DNA from: Lacticaseibacillus zhaodongensis
GTDB lineage: Bacteria > Bacillota > Bacilli > Lactobacillales > Lactobacillaceae
Length of the DNA stretch: 64,000 nucleotides
Assembly (NCBI RefSeq): GCF_009687905.1
Contig: NZ_BLBG01000002.1
Span: forward strand, 265,604-329,603
Reading direction: 5' to 3'
Shown: one piece after another, positions 7,292-16,093 of the stretch
Layout of the letters: each line of letters begins with the position of its first letter
How positions within the stretch are numbered: position 1 is the first letter of the stretch
Notes under the pieces: generated by a model
Databases searched by the model: none
What the model was told of the DNA's origin: nothing
The model's input: only the letters and a program-made list of their open reading frames with translations
Program-made: the position numbers and the translations under genes

Positions 7292-9061
7292 ATGGCACAG
7301 AAGATTAATGCTGCTGATGCGATGCTCAAGGTTTTGGAGGACTGGGGCATCCACCAGATTTACGGTCTCCCCGGTGGCTCTTTTGATTCAACCATGAACG
7401 CGCTCTACAACCGGCAGGGGACGATTAAGTACATTCAGGTCCGCCACGAGGAAGTCGGCGCGCTCGCTGCTGCTGGTGAGGCTAAAATCACCGGTAGAAT
7501 TGCGGCCACTTTTGGTTCCGCTGGCCCTGGTGCCGTCCACCTGCTGAACGGCTTGTACGATGCCCAGTATGATCACGTCCCGGTTTTGGCGTTAGTGGGT
7601 CAGGTCCCAACCAGCGCCATGAACACTGATTACTTCCAGGAACTCAACGAGAATCCGATGTTTGCCGATGTTTCGGTTTATAATCGCACCGTGATGACTG
7701 CCGAACAGATGCCGCACGTGGTGGACGAGGCAATTCGCCAGGCTTACAAGTTCAGCGGTGTTGCTGTGGTCACTATTCCTAAGGACCTCGGCTGGCAAGA
7801 AATCGATGACAATTATGTCAGCAGCGCTAAGCTTTACCAGCGGCCACTGCTGCCAGAACCAGATGTGGGCCGGGTCGATCAGGCACTCGCCATCCTGAAA
7901 CAAGCAAAGCGGCCGATCATGTATGTGGGGCAGGGAGCTAAGAGTGCGGCCAAGGAAGTGCTTGCGCTGTCGAAAAAACTCTCCATGCCGATTGTTGTGA
8001 CCGCGCTCGGTAAGGACACGATTCCGGACGATGCGCCTGCGAACATGGGTAGTGCGGGTCGGGTCGCCACCAAGCCGGGGGTTGAAACCGCGCGGGCTGC
8101 GGATGCCGTCCTGTTCTTGGGCTCTGACTTCCCATTCCAGCCGTACTTCATCAATCCTGCTGCGAAATATATTCAGGTAGACATCGATGCCAGCAAGTTT
8201 GGTCGGCGGCACACCGTTGACGTGGCAATTCTTGCCGACGCGAAGAAGACAGTTCAGTTGCTGTTGGACCGCAGTACGGCCCGGCCGGCTGATGCTTGGT
8301 ACAACGCTGCACTGGCCAACAAGGCTAACTGGCAGGCGTGGATCGACAGTTTCGCGGATTCTGAAGCCGTACCGATGCGCGTTGAACCAATTTTCAAGCA
8401 GATCAATGCCATGGCAACTCCGGACGCAATTTTCCAAGTCGATGTGGGGAACGTGACGATTGATGGCATGCGTTTCCTCGACACGAGTAAGCAGCAGCGT
8501 TTCACCACTTCAGGCTGGTATGCGACCATGGGCTACGCGTTGCCGGCCGCAATCGGGGCGCAGGCTGAGTTCCCCGACCGGCAAGTCTGGTCGATTTCCG
8601 GTGATGGGGGCTTCTCGATGGTGATGCAAGACATCATTACGCAAGTGAAGTACCACATGCCGATTATCAACGTGATTTTGAGCAATGAGAGCCTCGGCTT
8701 CATCGAGGCCGAGCAGGATGACACGCAGCAGCCGCACAGTGGGGTGGCGCTGCAGCCCGGGATGCACTACGCTGACGCGGCCCAGGCGTTAGGTGCCAGT
8801 GGTTATGAGGTGACGAACCTGAGCGAATTGAAGGCAGCCTTTGCGGCGGCCCAGAAGCGCCAGGGGCCGGTAGTCATCAACGTGCGGATTGCGAACGACC
8901 GGCCGCTCCCAGTTGAGCAATTGGTTCTTGACCGCAAGACGCAAGATCCGGATGCCGTGACTGCGTTCGTCAAGAAGTACCACGCGCAGGGTTTGATTCC
9001 ACTGCGCGAGTTACTTGAACAGGCTGCAGTTGGGCAAAAGCCAGTGGCTACGGATGATTAA
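7292..9061 (+). CDS. pox: Pyruvate oxidase
   Basis: This thiamine-diphosphate and FAD enzyme converts pyruvate, phosphate and O2 to acetyl phosphate, CO2 and H2O2. The 589-residue length matches lactobacillus and streptococcal enzymes. The N-terminal pyrimidine-binding domain has IYGLPGGSFDSTMNAL and HEEVGALAAAGEAK (catalytic glutamate). A central FAD domain follows, and the C-terminal diphosphate-binding motif is SGDGGFSMVMQD. The MNTDYFQELNENPMF segment is typical of pyruvate oxidase and sets it apart from acetolactate synthase. The start has GGAGGAG ten bases upstream. Transcription is monocistronic, under the adjacent cre site. It supplies acetyl units next to the mevalonate genes; that metabolic link is inference. 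Confidence 0.95.
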   Translation: MAQKINAADAMLKVLEDWGIHQIYGLPGGSFDSTMNALYNRQGTIKYIQVRHEEVGALAAAGEAKITGRIAATFGSAGPGAVHLLNGLYDAQYDHVPVLALVGQVPTSAMNTDYFQELNENPMFADVSVYNRTVMTAEQMPHVVDEAIRQAYKFSGVAVVTIPKDLGWQEIDDNYVSSAKLYQRPLLPEPDVGRVDQALAILKQAKRPIMYVGQGAKSAAKEVLALSKKLSMPIVVTALGKDTIPDDAPANMGSAGRVATKPGVETARAADAVLFLGSDFPFQPYFINPAAKYIQVDIDASKFGRRHTVDVAILADAKKTVQLLLDRSTARPADAWYNAALANKANWQAWIDSFADSEAVPMRVEPIFKQINAMATPDAIFQVDVGNVTIDGMRFLDTSKQQRFTTSGWYATMGYALPAAIGAQAEFPDRQVWSISGDGGFSMVMQDIITQVKYHMPIINVILSNESLGFIEAEQDDTQQPHSGVALQPGMHYADAAQALGASGYEVTNLSELKAAFAAAQKRQGPVVINVRIANDRPLPVEQLVLDRKTQDPDAVTAFVKKYHAQGLIPLRELLEQAAVGQKPVATDD

Positions 9062-9090
9062 CAAATAGTGTTTAGGTAATAAGTATGGTG

Positions 9091-9135
9091 TACTACAAGG
9101 GCCCGTCCAATTATTTTGGACGGGCCCTTGTAGTA
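9091..9135. terminator. Long symmetric hairpin between convergent genes
   Basis: A perfect 20-bp stem (TACTACAAGGGCCCGTCCAA and its complement) encloses a TTATT loop. There is no T tract on either side, so this is a very stable structure placed between converging transcripts. It may be a bidirectional terminator or a 3'-end stabiliser. Confidence 0.65.
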
Positions 9136-9171
9136 TCGTGTTCAGTTAGGCTTGAGGGTTGGAGCTGATGC

Positions 9172-10179
9172 TTATTTAAGTACGCGCACCGTAATATTCT
9201 GGCGGCCGAAGCGCAACGCCTGTGAATTAGGCATCGCGATGTCGAGCTGGTTTGGGTGGCTGTAGGCAAAGCCACCAGTGTCACGCACGACGTAAAGCTT
9301 GGTCTGACCAGAAGCAAACGTGATTGCTAACTTGGTGCCCCGGCGGAAGCGAGACAGGTTAGCAGCAACCGTGTCATATCCAAAAGTGTAATTGCCGAGC
9401 ACGCGTGGGTCATAAGCAGTTGCGTTCATCCGGTAAGTAACGCCGGTAGTTTCGTGGCCTAGAATCGTGTAGACCGGGTTCTTGGTGCTCAGATACTTGC
9501 TTTGAATCCAGCGGTTGTGGCCAATGTTGGTCCAAGCCAGCCCGTTTTTCTTCACGGACTGGAACACGGTGATTTTGCTCCCGTGCTTGATCGGCTTGTT
9601 GATGGACTTACCGCCTGGAGCGTTGTAAGTCGTAACGCTGTACCCAGACTTGTAAACGACGTACCGACTGGCTGGTTTAACGGTGGAGGTGTAACTAACT
9701 TGAATCCACTGGGTCTTGCCAACCTGAATCCAGTCAGCGCCGTTTACGGTCTTGATTGCAGATGCATTCCAGGCTGTTCCGTGCTTGAGATTCTTACCGG
9801 TCGCTTTGCCGGCTGGTGCGTTGTAAACTTTAACGCCATAGCCGGGAACATAGTCGATGTAGTAAGTCTTAACCGGTTTGGTCAAACAGAGGTCACTAGT
9901 CAGGACCCACTGGTTGGTACCAACACTGGACCAGCTTTTGCCGGCAATAGTGACCATGTTGAAAATTTTCCAGGCCGTCCCATAGTTGAGTTTACGGCCA
10001 GTTAGTGCTCCGTTTGGTGTCGAGTGGATGGCTGTGCCGGATTTATTGCCAATGTAGCGGGAACCAAGTGTGGTTGCTGCTTGCACCGCCACGGCGGAGT
10101 TCTGAGCCTGTGCCGTTACGGTGCCCCCGAGCATCGACACACCGACCAAGACTGATAGCGCGATGGTTTTTACTTTCAT
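9172..10179 (-). CDS. Secreted cell-wall protein with SH3-like repeats and a 3D domain
   Basis: This is a 335-residue exported protein. A signal peptide occupies about residues 1-25 (cleavage near TAQA). Three related repeats of about 60 residues follow, each with an NAP/TPNG...G-aromatic core ending in W(I/V)xxxY or W(V)LTSDL. They resemble SLAP/SH3-type cell-wall-binding modules of lactobacilli. The last about 85 residues form a 3D domain with its three conserved aspartates (ATAYDPRV, RDTGGF, LDIAMP), the lytic-transglycosylase-like fold of YocH/MltA-type proteins. A role in wall turnover or binding is inferred. The start follows GAGGGAG on the minus strand. Confidence 0.85.
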   Translation of the reverse strand: MKVKTIALSVLVGVSMLGGTVTAQAQNSAVAVQAATTLGSRYIGNKSGTAIHSTPNGALTGRKLNYGTAWKIFNMVTIAGKSWSSVGTNQWVLTSDLCLTKPVKTYYIDYVPGYGVKVYNAPAGKATGKNLKHGTAWNASAIKTVNGADWIQVGKTQWIQVSYTSTVKPASRYVVYKSGYSVTTYNAPGGKSINKPIKHGSKITVFQSVKKNGLAWTNIGHNRWIQSKYLSTKNPVYTILGHETTGVTYRMNATAYDPRVLGNYTFGYDTVAANLSRFRRGTKLAITFASGQTKLYVVRDTGGFAYSHPNQLDIAMPNSQALRFGRQNITVRVLK

Positions 10180-10332
10180 AGTTATATATCTCCCTCAAGT
10201 CAACGACAAATAACTGTCGTAATTACGCTACTTATCGTAACGTACTATCTGCGCCTTGTGGGGAAATATGCGGAAGTGTTAGGGATGCGTAAATTAACCG
10301 TTAAGATGTTACCGCGTTGTCATAATGACAAA

Positions 10333-10824
10333 TTAGATAATTTTGCCATCGTTTATTAATTGCTGAACAGCCTGAATCATCGCTTGCGTATTATTCACAA
10401 TGGTCCCGTTAAGCTTGATGAGGCCCGTCGTGTAGAGGTTCATGTAGTGGAATTGGTTCTCTGCGATGGTGCTGAGTGCGGCCAATTTTTTGTTGTTGGT
10501 CGCCCCCTGCTGCCGGGAATCAGTGTACAAACCGACGATGGGGATGTGGTTTGCGTAAGCAACGCCGATTTCACTGGCCACACCAGCGTCGATCGAAATT
10601 CCATCCAGAACCGCAATCATCAGCTGGCTAGAGGTCAGCTCGTTTGTATCAGCTTCCGCAATCATTTTGGAATCCGCATAGGCGGTCTTATCGTTAATTG
10701 CTGCATTTTCCTGCGGTAGGTACACAGTTAGTTCCGGGATGGCGCTGCGAAGTGCACTTACCACGCGGGTATTGTACTCAGCATCTGCCTGACTGAACAA
10801 TCCGTTAGCAAAATATGCTTTCAT
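10333..10824 (-). CDS. Nucleoside 2-deoxyribosyltransferase
   Basis: This cytosolic enzyme transfers deoxyribose between nucleobases in purine/pyrimidine salvage, an activity characteristic of lactobacilli. The protein is 163 residues long. The N-terminus KAYFANGLFSQAD matches the substrate-loop start. LDGISIDAGVASEIGVAYA holds the conserved aspartate and catalytic glutamate of the family, and GLYTDSRQQG and NLYTTGLI are near the C-terminus. A GGAGGAAAA ribosome binding site lies just upstream of the ATG. It lies 28 bases downstream of the rlmD-like gene on the same strand, so the two may share a transcript. Confidence 0.9.
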   Translation of the reverse strand: MKAYFANGLFSQADAEYNTRVVSALRSAIPELTVYLPQENAAINDKTAYADSKMIAEADTNELTSSQLMIAVLDGISIDAGVASEIGVAYANHIPIVGLYTDSRQQGATNNKKLAALSTIAENQFHYMNLYTTGLIKLNGTIVNNTQAMIQAVQQLINDGKII

Positions 10825-10852
10825 AATTTTTCCTCCATGCTAGTGTTCAAGC

Positions 10853-12220
10853 TCACTTGCGACTGAAACGAACTACGGCTTCACAGCGGGCTGTTTGCGG
10901 GAACATGTCCACCGACTGAATAAATTCGACGCGGTAGACACTGCTGAGTGCCTGTAAATCGCGTGCCAAAGTGGACGGGTTACAACTGATATACACGAAC
11001 TTCTTCGGCTTGGTCCGCAGTAGCGCCTTGATGAAGCCAGATTCAAGGCCAACGCGGGGTGGGTCAACAATCACGGCGTCAGGTCGGAATCCGCCCGCGA
11101 GCCACTGGGGCATGAGGTCCTCGGCTTTACCGACTTCGTAATGGGCGTTAGTGATGCCGTTGTGCTGCGCGTTGTATTGGGCGTCCGCAATTGCGGCGGG
11201 GATGGTGTCCATCCCGCGAACGCTTTTAGCAAGGTGAGCCATGCTAAGACCGAGGGTACCGACCCCGCAGTAGGCATCAACCAGCGTTTCACCGGCAGCT
11301 AAATCTAGAGCGTCGATTGCAATCTGATACAGTTTAGCGGTTGCCTCGGGGTTCAACTGGAGGAAGGCTTGCGGGGAGAGGGCAAACTCGTGACCGTTGA
11401 TTCGTTCCATCAGGTATTTGTCCCCGGCAAGCAGCTTGGTTTCGTTGCCCCAAATCAGACTGCCGTGACTGGTGTTAATGTTTTGGTTAACACTAATTAC
11501 GGCGGGGAGCTCGGTGGCAATTCGGGTCAGCAGCTGAGCGGCATGGGGTAATTTCTTGGAATTAGTGATGATGGTTAGTTGCGCCTGCTGAGTGGCAACG
11601 GATTCCCGGACAACGAGCGTTTTGATGATACCGGAGTGTTTCTGCTCGTTGTACACAGGAATAGCCAATTCCTCGATCATTTTGCACAGTGAATTCATGA
11701 TGCTCATCGTGAGCGGCCGCTGCGTGGCAAAATCATGAAGCGGAATCAGCGTGTGACTATTGGGTGCGAACAGCCCGGCGCGTACGTGTCCGTCAACGAT
11801 CCGGACCGGGAATTGCGCCTTATTTCGGTAGTGCAGCTGTTTCGGCGCGGCGATGGTCGGCCGGACATCGTAGTCCTGCCAGCCGGTCGGGCGAAACTTT
11901 GCCAAGGCCTGTTCGATTACATCCTGCTTAAAGCGTAACTGGGCCGGATAAGCCAATGCCGCCAGTTCAATACCGCCAACGACCCCGTAGTTTGGATCTA
12001 CAGGTTTGATGCGTTCAGGACTGCGCTTGCGCAAACGGTGCACCTTTGCTTCTAGGTACCGGGGGTGGACCGCGGTGACTTCGGCCACAACGACTTCGCC
12101 AGGAAAGGCGTCCGGAATGAAGGTGATTTTGTGCCGATAATAACCAATTCCCGCACCGTTAATGTCAAGGCGCTTGATGGTAAGGGGGAAACGTTCCCCA
12201 ATTTGAATATTTTCTTCCAT
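10853..12220 (-). CDS. rlmD: 23S rRNA (uracil-5-)-methyltransferase, RlmD/RumA family, lacking Fe-S cysteines
   Basis: The 455-residue protein has an N-terminal TRAM domain (about 5-65), a central domain, and a C-terminal SAM-dependent methyltransferase domain. Motifs are VDAYCGVGTLGLSM (SAM binding), VDPPRVGLESGF, and YISCNPSTLARDL with the catalytic cysteine. It should methylate C5 of a uridine in 23S rRNA or tRNA. In most RlmD proteins a [4Fe-4S] cluster is held by cysteines in a CGGC-type segment. Here the equivalent stretch (residues 76-94) has VVGGI and no cysteine. The symbol is by family only; the target uridine is not established. The start ATG has only a weak ribosome binding site. 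Confidence 0.88.
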   Translation of the reverse strand: MEENIQIGERFPLTIKRLDINGAGIGYYRHKITFIPDAFPGEVVVAEVTAVHPRYLEAKVHRLRKRSPERIKPVDPNYGVVGGIELAALAYPAQLRFKQDVIEQALAKFRPTGWQDYDVRPTIAAPKQLHYRNKAQFPVRIVDGHVRAGLFAPNSHTLIPLHDFATQRPLTMSIMNSLCKMIEELAIPVYNEQKHSGIIKTLVVRESVATQQAQLTIITNSKKLPHAAQLLTRIATELPAVISVNQNINTSHGSLIWGNETKLLAGDKYLMERINGHEFALSPQAFLQLNPEATAKLYQIAIDALDLAAGETLVDAYCGVGTLGLSMAHLAKSVRGMDTIPAAIADAQYNAQHNGITNAHYEVGKAEDLMPQWLAGGFRPDAVIVDPPRVGLESGFIKALLRTKPKKFVYISCNPSTLARDLQALSSVYRVEFIQSVDMFPQTARCEAVVRFSRK

Positions 12221-12359
12221 GATAGTGGCAGCTTTCTAGAGCCAGCGGCAGCGGGTGCACGCTGGTTCTGTACGTATGTCTAGACGGGCCCAAAACTTCC
12301 CGCCTGTTCGTCTACCGCTTATTGTAGCAAATAATGTCGTGTTGCCCGCAGATTTTCTG

Positions 12360-12365
12360 TATAAT
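12360..12365 (+). promoter_or_regulatory. -10 element before the 12398 gene
   Basis: This is a consensus TATAAT, 32 bases before the GTG start. No convincing -35 at the right distance is visible (TTGCCC at 12342 is too close), so only the -10 is called. Confidence 0.45.
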
Positions 12366-12397
12366 GGGAAACAGAAAAGCATTCAGGGGGCACAATT

Positions 12398-12778
12398 GTG
12401 AAAATTACGTTTTCGAATCCCGCTTCAAAACGCGTGGAGATGACGGTCCGGCATAACGATATTGAATATAACTTACATAACGGTGAGTCGTTATCGTTAA
12501 ACGTCAAGCGTGGCGACGCGTTAACATACCGCGTTGGTAAGCTGTCTGCAACTCACGCAATCCAGTTTCAGTCACCAGACGCGTCGTTCAAGATTGAGGT
12601 GAGCAAAAAGGCTCAGCTTATTGGGATGGCAATCTTTTTCGCCATTATTCTCGCGATGTACCTTTTCAAAGTGCTTAATAATACTGTGATTGCGACCGCA
12701 ATGGTTATCGTGGCCTTGATTGCTTATGAAGCGGTGCTTTACTTTGCGGGTTACAAGGTGACCGTTCTCCACCACTAG
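12398..12778 (+). CDS. Small membrane protein of unknown function
   Basis: I do not recognise this 126-residue protein. The N-terminal 67 residues are a polar, beta-rich domain (MKITFSNPASKRVEMTV...). Two membrane helices follow (about 72-91 and 95-115), and a short tail ends in LHH. The start is GTG 12398, preceded by CAGGGGG at a normal distance. A consensus -10 lies just upstream, so it appears to be a single-gene unit. It is flanked by the divergent rlmD-like gene and the convergent Mga-like regulator. Confidence 0.75.
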   Translation: MKITFSNPASKRVEMTVRHNDIEYNLHNGESLSLNVKRGDALTYRVGKLSATHAIQFQSPDASFKIEVSKKAQLIGMAIFFAIILAMYLFKVLNNTVIATAMVIVALIAYEAVLYFAGYKVTVLHH

Positions 12779-12795
12779 CCGGAGTTAAAATTGAA

Positions 12796-12836
12796 CAAAA
12801 AAACAAGCGGGTCGCAGTTTAACTGTGGCCCGCTTG
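12796..12836. terminator. Bidirectional terminator
   Basis: A 15-bp stem (CAAGCGGG...CCCGCTTG with two wobble pairs) has a run of A's on its left. It therefore ends the minus-strand Mga-like gene with a T tract and probably also the 12398 gene. Confidence 0.8.
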
Positions 12837-12857
12837 CGTATTGATTCAGGAGCTGGA

Positions 12858-14435
12858 CTAGTTTGCTGCGACCTTGGCAGCGGCAAGGTCCATTAGTTCA
12901 ACCATTAGGCGGTATAAATCTGAGTCTTCGTTTTCGTTACCCCAATAGATCATGGTCGGGGTGTGTTTCCACTTGAGCTTGGCGCCGGCCATTTCGGCGG
13001 CCATTTGCGAAACATTGGGGGCAGAAGTGATGATCACATCTGCCTGTTCGTCACTGTCGTCAGGAATCACGCGAACCATACTGAGCGCACTCAAGAATTT
13101 AAAGACATCGCGCGAGATAAAGGACTGGTTTTCGTTTTCGACCCGAATCGTCAGCGGTGGTTCAGTTTCAAAATCGCTCAAATCCGGAACCAAGGCGTAA
13201 AAAACGGACTGGGCGATGTCGGGGAGAAAACGGGTGTACAGATGTGCGGCAGACGAAGTGGGCAGTTCATCGATGAATTTGTAAATTTTGTCGTACAGGG
13301 GCTTGCCCCCGGCCATGACCTCAGCCGAATCGTTGAAATCGCTGCTCTTGACAAAAGCTCCGTCCAGAACGAAAAAGGTGTAGCCAATTCGGTAGAAATT
13401 GCTTTGCAAAATTTTGTCAGCCCGGATGTGCAGGCTGGAACTGGGCGCTAAGTTGCTGGTGAGTGCGTCCATTAATTGGGCAACGAATGTGGCGACCGGG
13501 TTAGAAAAGCTGCAGAAGTAGGTCCGCAGATTCCGATCCGTCGCGGTGTCCTCTGTACCAGAGGCAAGTAGCGTGCTGCGAATGAAACGATAATACTCCA
13601 GCTCCGCCTGCAAAACGCGGTCCACTAAGTGTGGAAAGTGGTCCTTATTGAAAATGAGCGTGGCGCTAGGGGAGTAGTTATTGGCGTAGCCGCTGTAATG
13701 ATTAGTGATGCTTTGCAGCCGTGGATTTGTGATGAAGTACTTATGCTGTTTGATTCGTAACAATTGGACCCCAAGAATCACTAGTAGCTGTTTGGTGGCA
13801 AAGGGGACGGGCGCGACCCCTACCTTGTCTGAATCTGCATTGATCTGGCTAAAGAGTTGCTTGACTTTGCTTTCGTCGATTTCAGCGAACGGCCAGCCAG
13901 CACCCCGAAACGCTTCCGTGTAAAAGGTGTTCATGAGCATCCGAATCTGGAGCTCGGTTCCCTGCATAGCCCATGTGGCATAATCGAAACGAATTTGCTT
14001 TTCCTGTAGGAAGATCCGGAAGGGCTCAATGCGCCGCCGCAGGGTGGAACTACTGATGTTTTCGGCTGCACAGAAAGCTTTGGAGTCGACACCATCATTT
14101 TGAAAAACGGTGTTAAAGAAACGGAAGGTGATGGAATCTTGCAGCAGGTAGAAGCGGTAGCTGTCAACGTGAATGTCGGTAGCTAAGGCGGCGAAGTCGT
14201 TTTCTTTGTCGCCATCTTCGCTGTCTTGATCAGTCGTGACCGTGTGCACTTTGCCAGCCATCGTTTCAAGGTCAGCCATTAAGTCTTGAAAAGCATTGTA
14301 GGTTTGCTGGTAAGAGTAGCCCAAAGTCTTGCTGAGTTTGTTAATGGTGAAGCCAGCACCATTGAGCGACTTGAGTAGTTGAAATAGGCGAAATTTAACT
14401 CCAGCATGTTTATCAAAGAAGTAAGATTCGAACAT
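12858..14435 (-). CDS. Mga-family transcriptional regulator
   Basis: This is a 525-residue cytosolic DNA-binding regulator. The N-terminal winged-helix region (about 1-70) includes FTINKLSKTLGYSYQQTYN. A second, Mga-type HTH follows, containing SSSTLRRRIEPFRIFL. The long central part resembles the PRD-like domains of Mga/AtxA proteins, which can be phosphorylated by the PTS, and a IIB-like region ends the protein. ATG 14435 (MFESYFFDKHAG) is chosen because AGGTGG lies eight bases upstream; the longer GTG start would overlap that site. It is divergent from recX. Its targets are not visible; a virulence-like role must not be assumed in a lactobacillus. Confidence 0.8.
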   Translation of the reverse strand: MFESYFFDKHAGVKFRLFQLLKSLNGAGFTINKLSKTLGYSYQQTYNAFQDLMADLETMAGKVHTVTTDQDSEDGDKENDFAALATDIHVDSYRFYLLQDSITFRFFNTVFQNDGVDSKAFCAAENISSSTLRRRIEPFRIFLQEKQIRFDYATWAMQGTELQIRMLMNTFYTEAFRGAGWPFAEIDESKVKQLFSQINADSDKVGVAPVPFATKQLLVILGVQLLRIKQHKYFITNPRLQSITNHYSGYANNYSPSATLIFNKDHFPHLVDRVLQAELEYYRFIRSTLLASGTEDTATDRNLRTYFCSFSNPVATFVAQLMDALTSNLAPSSSLHIRADKILQSNFYRIGYTFFVLDGAFVKSSDFNDSAEVMAGGKPLYDKIYKFIDELPTSSAAHLYTRFLPDIAQSVFYALVPDLSDFETEPPLTIRVENENQSFISRDVFKFLSALSMVRVIPDDSDEQADVIITSAPNVSQMAAEMAGAKLKWKHTPTMIYWGNENEDSDLYRLMVELMDLAAAKVAAN

Positions 14436-14532
14436 AGCCCTTGCCACCTCACATTTTTCTCTAAGCGTAGTATAACATATGTTGTAATGGGACTAATCAA
14501 TAAAACGGGTATTAGTGCTAAAATAGTCTACG

Positions 14533-14538
14533 TATAAT
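14533..14538 (+). promoter_or_regulatory. -10 element upstream of recX
   Basis: This is a consensus TATAAT 82 bases before the recX start, with only a poor -35. On the opposite strand, a TATACT around 14468-14473 could serve the Mga-like gene. Confidence 0.35.
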
Positions 14539-14620
14539 AAATGCTCGCGGGGCGCACTAAGAGCTGGACCGATGGAATTCTTAATAGTTCAGATAGTTAA
14601 CGATGAGAAGAGGAAGCTTG

Positions 14621-15427
14621 ATGCCAACAATAACAAGCATCGCCACCCAGAAACGGGCGGGACGGTACAATATTTATGTCGACGGCCATTTTGCATTTGG
14701 ACTCGATGAGAGCACGATCGTCCGCTTTGCACTCTTTAAGGGGCAGGAATTAACTGACGAAGAGTTACAGCATCTGCAGGATGATGATGAACGGGCCAAG
14801 GCACTAGCAACGGCACTGGATTACCTCAGTCACCAGAGTCGGACCGTTGAGCAGGTCCAAAAGAAATTACGGGGTAAGGACTATCCAGAAAACGCTATCG
14901 CCCAAGCGTTGACCCAGCTTCAGGAATTACACTACCTCGATGACGCTGATTATGCACAGCGCTTTGTCCAGGAAAATGTCCGCAGTGGTGAACGGGGCCG
15001 GCGGGGGATCAGTGATTGGTTGCGCACACGCGGGGTTGCCGCAGACACGATTGAGAGTGCCCTAGCAGCGTTGACATTTGATGAGGAAGAAAGCATTGCC
15101 CAACGGGTTGCCCAGAAGTACTTGCGGCATCCCGGTCAAAAAAGTGCCAAGGCGCTGACGCAGGGTCTGCGGCAGCAGCTCATGCAAAAGGGCTTTAGCA
15201 GTGAGGTTATTGATGTCGTTCTTGAGGACAATGTTCCGGAAGTTGATCAGGAGCACGAGGATGCACTGCTGCGAGAGCAGGCCGCAAAGCTGTGGCGGCA
15301 GAAGCGCCGGTTCAAACCTGCCGAGCGGAAAATGAAAGTTAAACAAGCACTGTTTCGCAAGGGCTTTAGCGGGACGCCAGTGGATAATATTCTCGCAGAT
15401 CTAGAGGCGGAAGAAGACGATGACTGA
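14621..15427 (+). CDS. recX: Regulatory protein RecX
   Basis: This is a modulator of RecA that limits filament growth. The 268-residue length is typical of Firmicute RecX. Three tandem three-helix RecX repeats are visible, with the family words ALDYLSHQSRTVEQVQKKL, LDDADYAQRFVQ and RGISDWLRTRGV. An N-terminal extension (ITSIATQKRAGRYNIYVDG) is shared by lactobacillus members. ATG 14621 is preferred over ATG 14603 because AGAGGAAG lies directly before it. It stands alone, with the next gene behind its own promoter. Confidence 0.93.
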   Translation: MPTITSIATQKRAGRYNIYVDGHFAFGLDESTIVRFALFKGQELTDEELQHLQDDDERAKALATALDYLSHQSRTVEQVQKKLRGKDYPENAIAQALTQLQELHYLDDADYAQRFVQENVRSGERGRRGISDWLRTRGVAADTIESALAALTFDEEESIAQRVAQKYLRHPGQKSAKALTQGLRQQLMQKGFSSEVIDVVLEDNVPEVDQEHEDALLREQAAKLWRQKRRFKPAERKMKVKQALFRKGFSGTPVDNILADLEAEEDDD

Positions 15428-15448
15428 GTCCTTAAGCGCGGTTGATTC

Positions 15449-15457
15449 TGGTATACT
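15449..15457 (+). promoter_or_regulatory. Extended -10 promoter of ntdP
   Basis: TGG-TATACT, an extended -10, lies 30 bases before the ntdP ATG. No strong -35 is needed for this promoter type. Confidence 0.55.
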
Positions 15458-15487
15458 AAAAGGGATACGAAATAAAAGGAAAGCTGG

Positions 15488-16030
15488 ATGTCTATGCTAG
15501 TCCCTCGAGAAGGCGATTATATTGCCATTCAAAGTTACAAGCACAACGGGCAGTTGCACCGGACATGGCGGGACACGATGGTCCTGAAAACCAGTGAGGA
15601 TGCACTAATTGGTGTTAATGATCACACACTGGTCACCGAGAGTGATGGCCGGCGATGGTTGACCCGGGAACCAGCGATAGTTTATTTTCACAAACACTAC
15701 TGGTTTAACATAGTGGCGATGATTCGTGAGGGTGGCGTTAGTTATTATTGCAATCTGGCTTCACCGTTTACTATTGACCAGGAAGCACTTAAATACATTG
15801 ATTACGATTTGGACGTGAAGGTATTTCCGCATGGGGAAAAACGGTTGCTGGATGCCGATGAGTATGAAGATCACAGTCAACGCTGGCACTACTCCAAGGC
15901 GACCGACCACATTTTGAAGCAAAACGTATCAGTCCTGGTCGATTGGATTGATCACGGGAAGGGACCATTTTCCCAAGCTTATGTTGATTTATGGTACAAC
16001 CGCTACTTGCAGTTATCACACCGGGTTTAA
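15488..16030 (+). CDS. ntdP: Nucleoside tri-/diphosphatase, DUF402/UPF0374 family
   Basis: This 180-residue cytosolic phosphatase is of the YgaC type and hydrolyses nucleoside tri- and diphosphates. The sequence is near-identical in pattern to other Firmicute members: [53 protein letters not shown] and [20 protein letters not shown]. The last of these holds the aspartate/glutamate metal ligands. AAAGGA precedes ATG 15488 by about five bases; ATG 15494 is an alternative. The gene has its own extended -10 promoter and a terminator immediately after its stop. Confidence 0.93.
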   Translation: MSMLVPREGDYIAIQSYKHNGQLHRTWRDTMVLKTSEDALIGVNDHTLVTESDGRRWLTREPAIVYFHKHYWFNIVAMIREGGVSYYCNLASPFTIDQEALKYIDYDLDVKVFPHGEKRLLDADEYEDHSQRWHYSKATDHILKQNVSVLVDWIDHGKGPFSQAYVDLWYNRYLQLSHRV

Positions 16031-16039
16031 TTAATGACG

Positions 16040-16066
16040 GGTCGGATGCAGATTCCGACCTTTTTT
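16040..16066 (+). terminator. Terminator after ntdP
   Basis: A 7-bp GC-rich stem (GGTCGGA/TCCGACC) is followed by six T's. It sits only 27 bases before the next start codon. Confidence 0.88.
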
Positions 16067-16093
16067 CTGAGCAAGAAAGGATCGAACAACTTT

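Noticed and set aside
7592..8437. 281-codon minus-strand frame opposite pyruvate oxidase
   Set aside because: It is antisense to pox, without a ribosome binding site or family resemblance.
9502..10005. Plus-strand frame with internal repeats opposite the 3D-domain protein
   Set aside because: Its periodicity is the complement of the SH3-like repeats on the real strand.
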